DNA of 5,217 bases. It comes from an uncultured Ruminococcus sp. (GTDB lineage: Bacteria > Bacillota > Clostridia > Oscillospirales > Ruminococcaceae). The translations under genes were made by a program, and so were the position numbers. The stretch covers positions 1-5,217 of the forward strand of contig CAADWP010000080.1 of NCBI GenBank assembly GCA_900752785.1, given 5' to 3'. Of this stretch, positions 5,036-5,217 are shown piece by piece (position 1 is the first letter of the stretch; every line of letters starts with the position of its first letter). The notes below the pieces were generated by a model. It was not told the DNA's origin and did no database searches. It worked only from the letters and a program-made list of their open reading frames with translations.

Positions 5036-5217
5036 CGAAATGTAATATTTTCCGCTATTTAAACAAGATTTAAGGCAATTATATCCATAAAAGCATCCTT
5101 ATATTTCTTATAATTTTACATGCATTAAGCATTATTGTTGGTTTGTCAATGATGTGAGACAAATTAAATCAAAAAACTTGACCGTAATTAAGGAAAGCCT
5201 TGATGTAATCGGAAGGA
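5036..5217. other. AT-rich upstream region without a clear gene; possible 3' end of an upstream gene at the edge
   Basis: Nothing strong is visible here. In one minus-strand frame, 5216-5169 reads PSDYIKAFLNYGQVF then stop, which could be the last residues of a gene entering from the right. No terminator follows it. Alternatively GGAAGGA at 5211-5217 could be the ribosome binding site of a rightward gene starting past the edge. The window is too short to decide between them. Confidence 0.25.

Noticed and set aside
5059..5088. Nine-residue open frame MDIIALNLV on the minus strand with an AAGGATG upstream
   Set aside because: It is too short, lies in AT-rich DNA and has no good promoter at the right distance; a chance frame is the simplest explanation.
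5121..5149. TTGACA on the minus strand at 5149-5144 as a second upstream promoter
   Set aside because: The hexamer 17 bases downstream is AATGCA, a poor -10 box. The promoter at 4987-5015 is far better.

Overview
The window looks like chromosomal DNA of a low-to-moderate GC Gram-positive anaerobe. My best guess is a Clostridia member close to Ruminococcus/Oscillospiraceae. The reasons are the strong AGGAGG/AAGGAGA ribosome binding sites, textbook sigma-A promoters, and lipoproteins with long Ser/Thr/Glu/Asp/Lys-rich linkers and small beta-rich modules. This assignment comes from sequence style, not from a search. Every supported gene lies on the minus strand, so transcription runs from right to left in the given coordinates.

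Layout in transcription order. (1) 4907-5217 has no clear gene. It holds a good extended -10 promoter (4987-5015), a perfect palindrome abutting its -35 box (5016-5035), and possibly the last 15 codons of an upstream gene at the far right edge. (2) 4906-935 holds five consecutive predicted lipoprotein genes, here called E (4906-4244), D (4241-3735), C (3700-3161), B (3102-2167) and A (2023-935). All five have a signal peptide whose lipobox cysteine is residue 21, followed by a low-complexity linker in D, C, B and A, and then one to three small beta-strand-rich modules that begin with a G-[KTS]-W motif. These resemble the lipocalin-like domains of unknown function (DUF5640/DUF4923 style) common in gut Clostridia. 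E and D are translationally coupled, the other gaps are 34, 58 and 143 bases, and a strong intrinsic terminator follows A (891-922). (3) Beyond the terminator, a consensus promoter (859-887) and a structured leader precede the first 246 codons of a CNNM/CorC (DUF21 + CBS) membrane protein that runs off the left edge.

The main story is a lipoprotein family growing by duplication and module shuffling. The signal-peptide DNA of A, B and C is nearly identical. A and B also share a 65-base identical block covering the start and the untranslated leader. A reads as a D-type module joined to the whole E-type architecture, and B as a duplicated D/C-type module. No enzymatic or binding function can be assigned to any of the five. 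They are most simply seen as membrane-anchored surface proteins expressed together from one promoter, with the CorC-like gene as a separately controlled neighbour.
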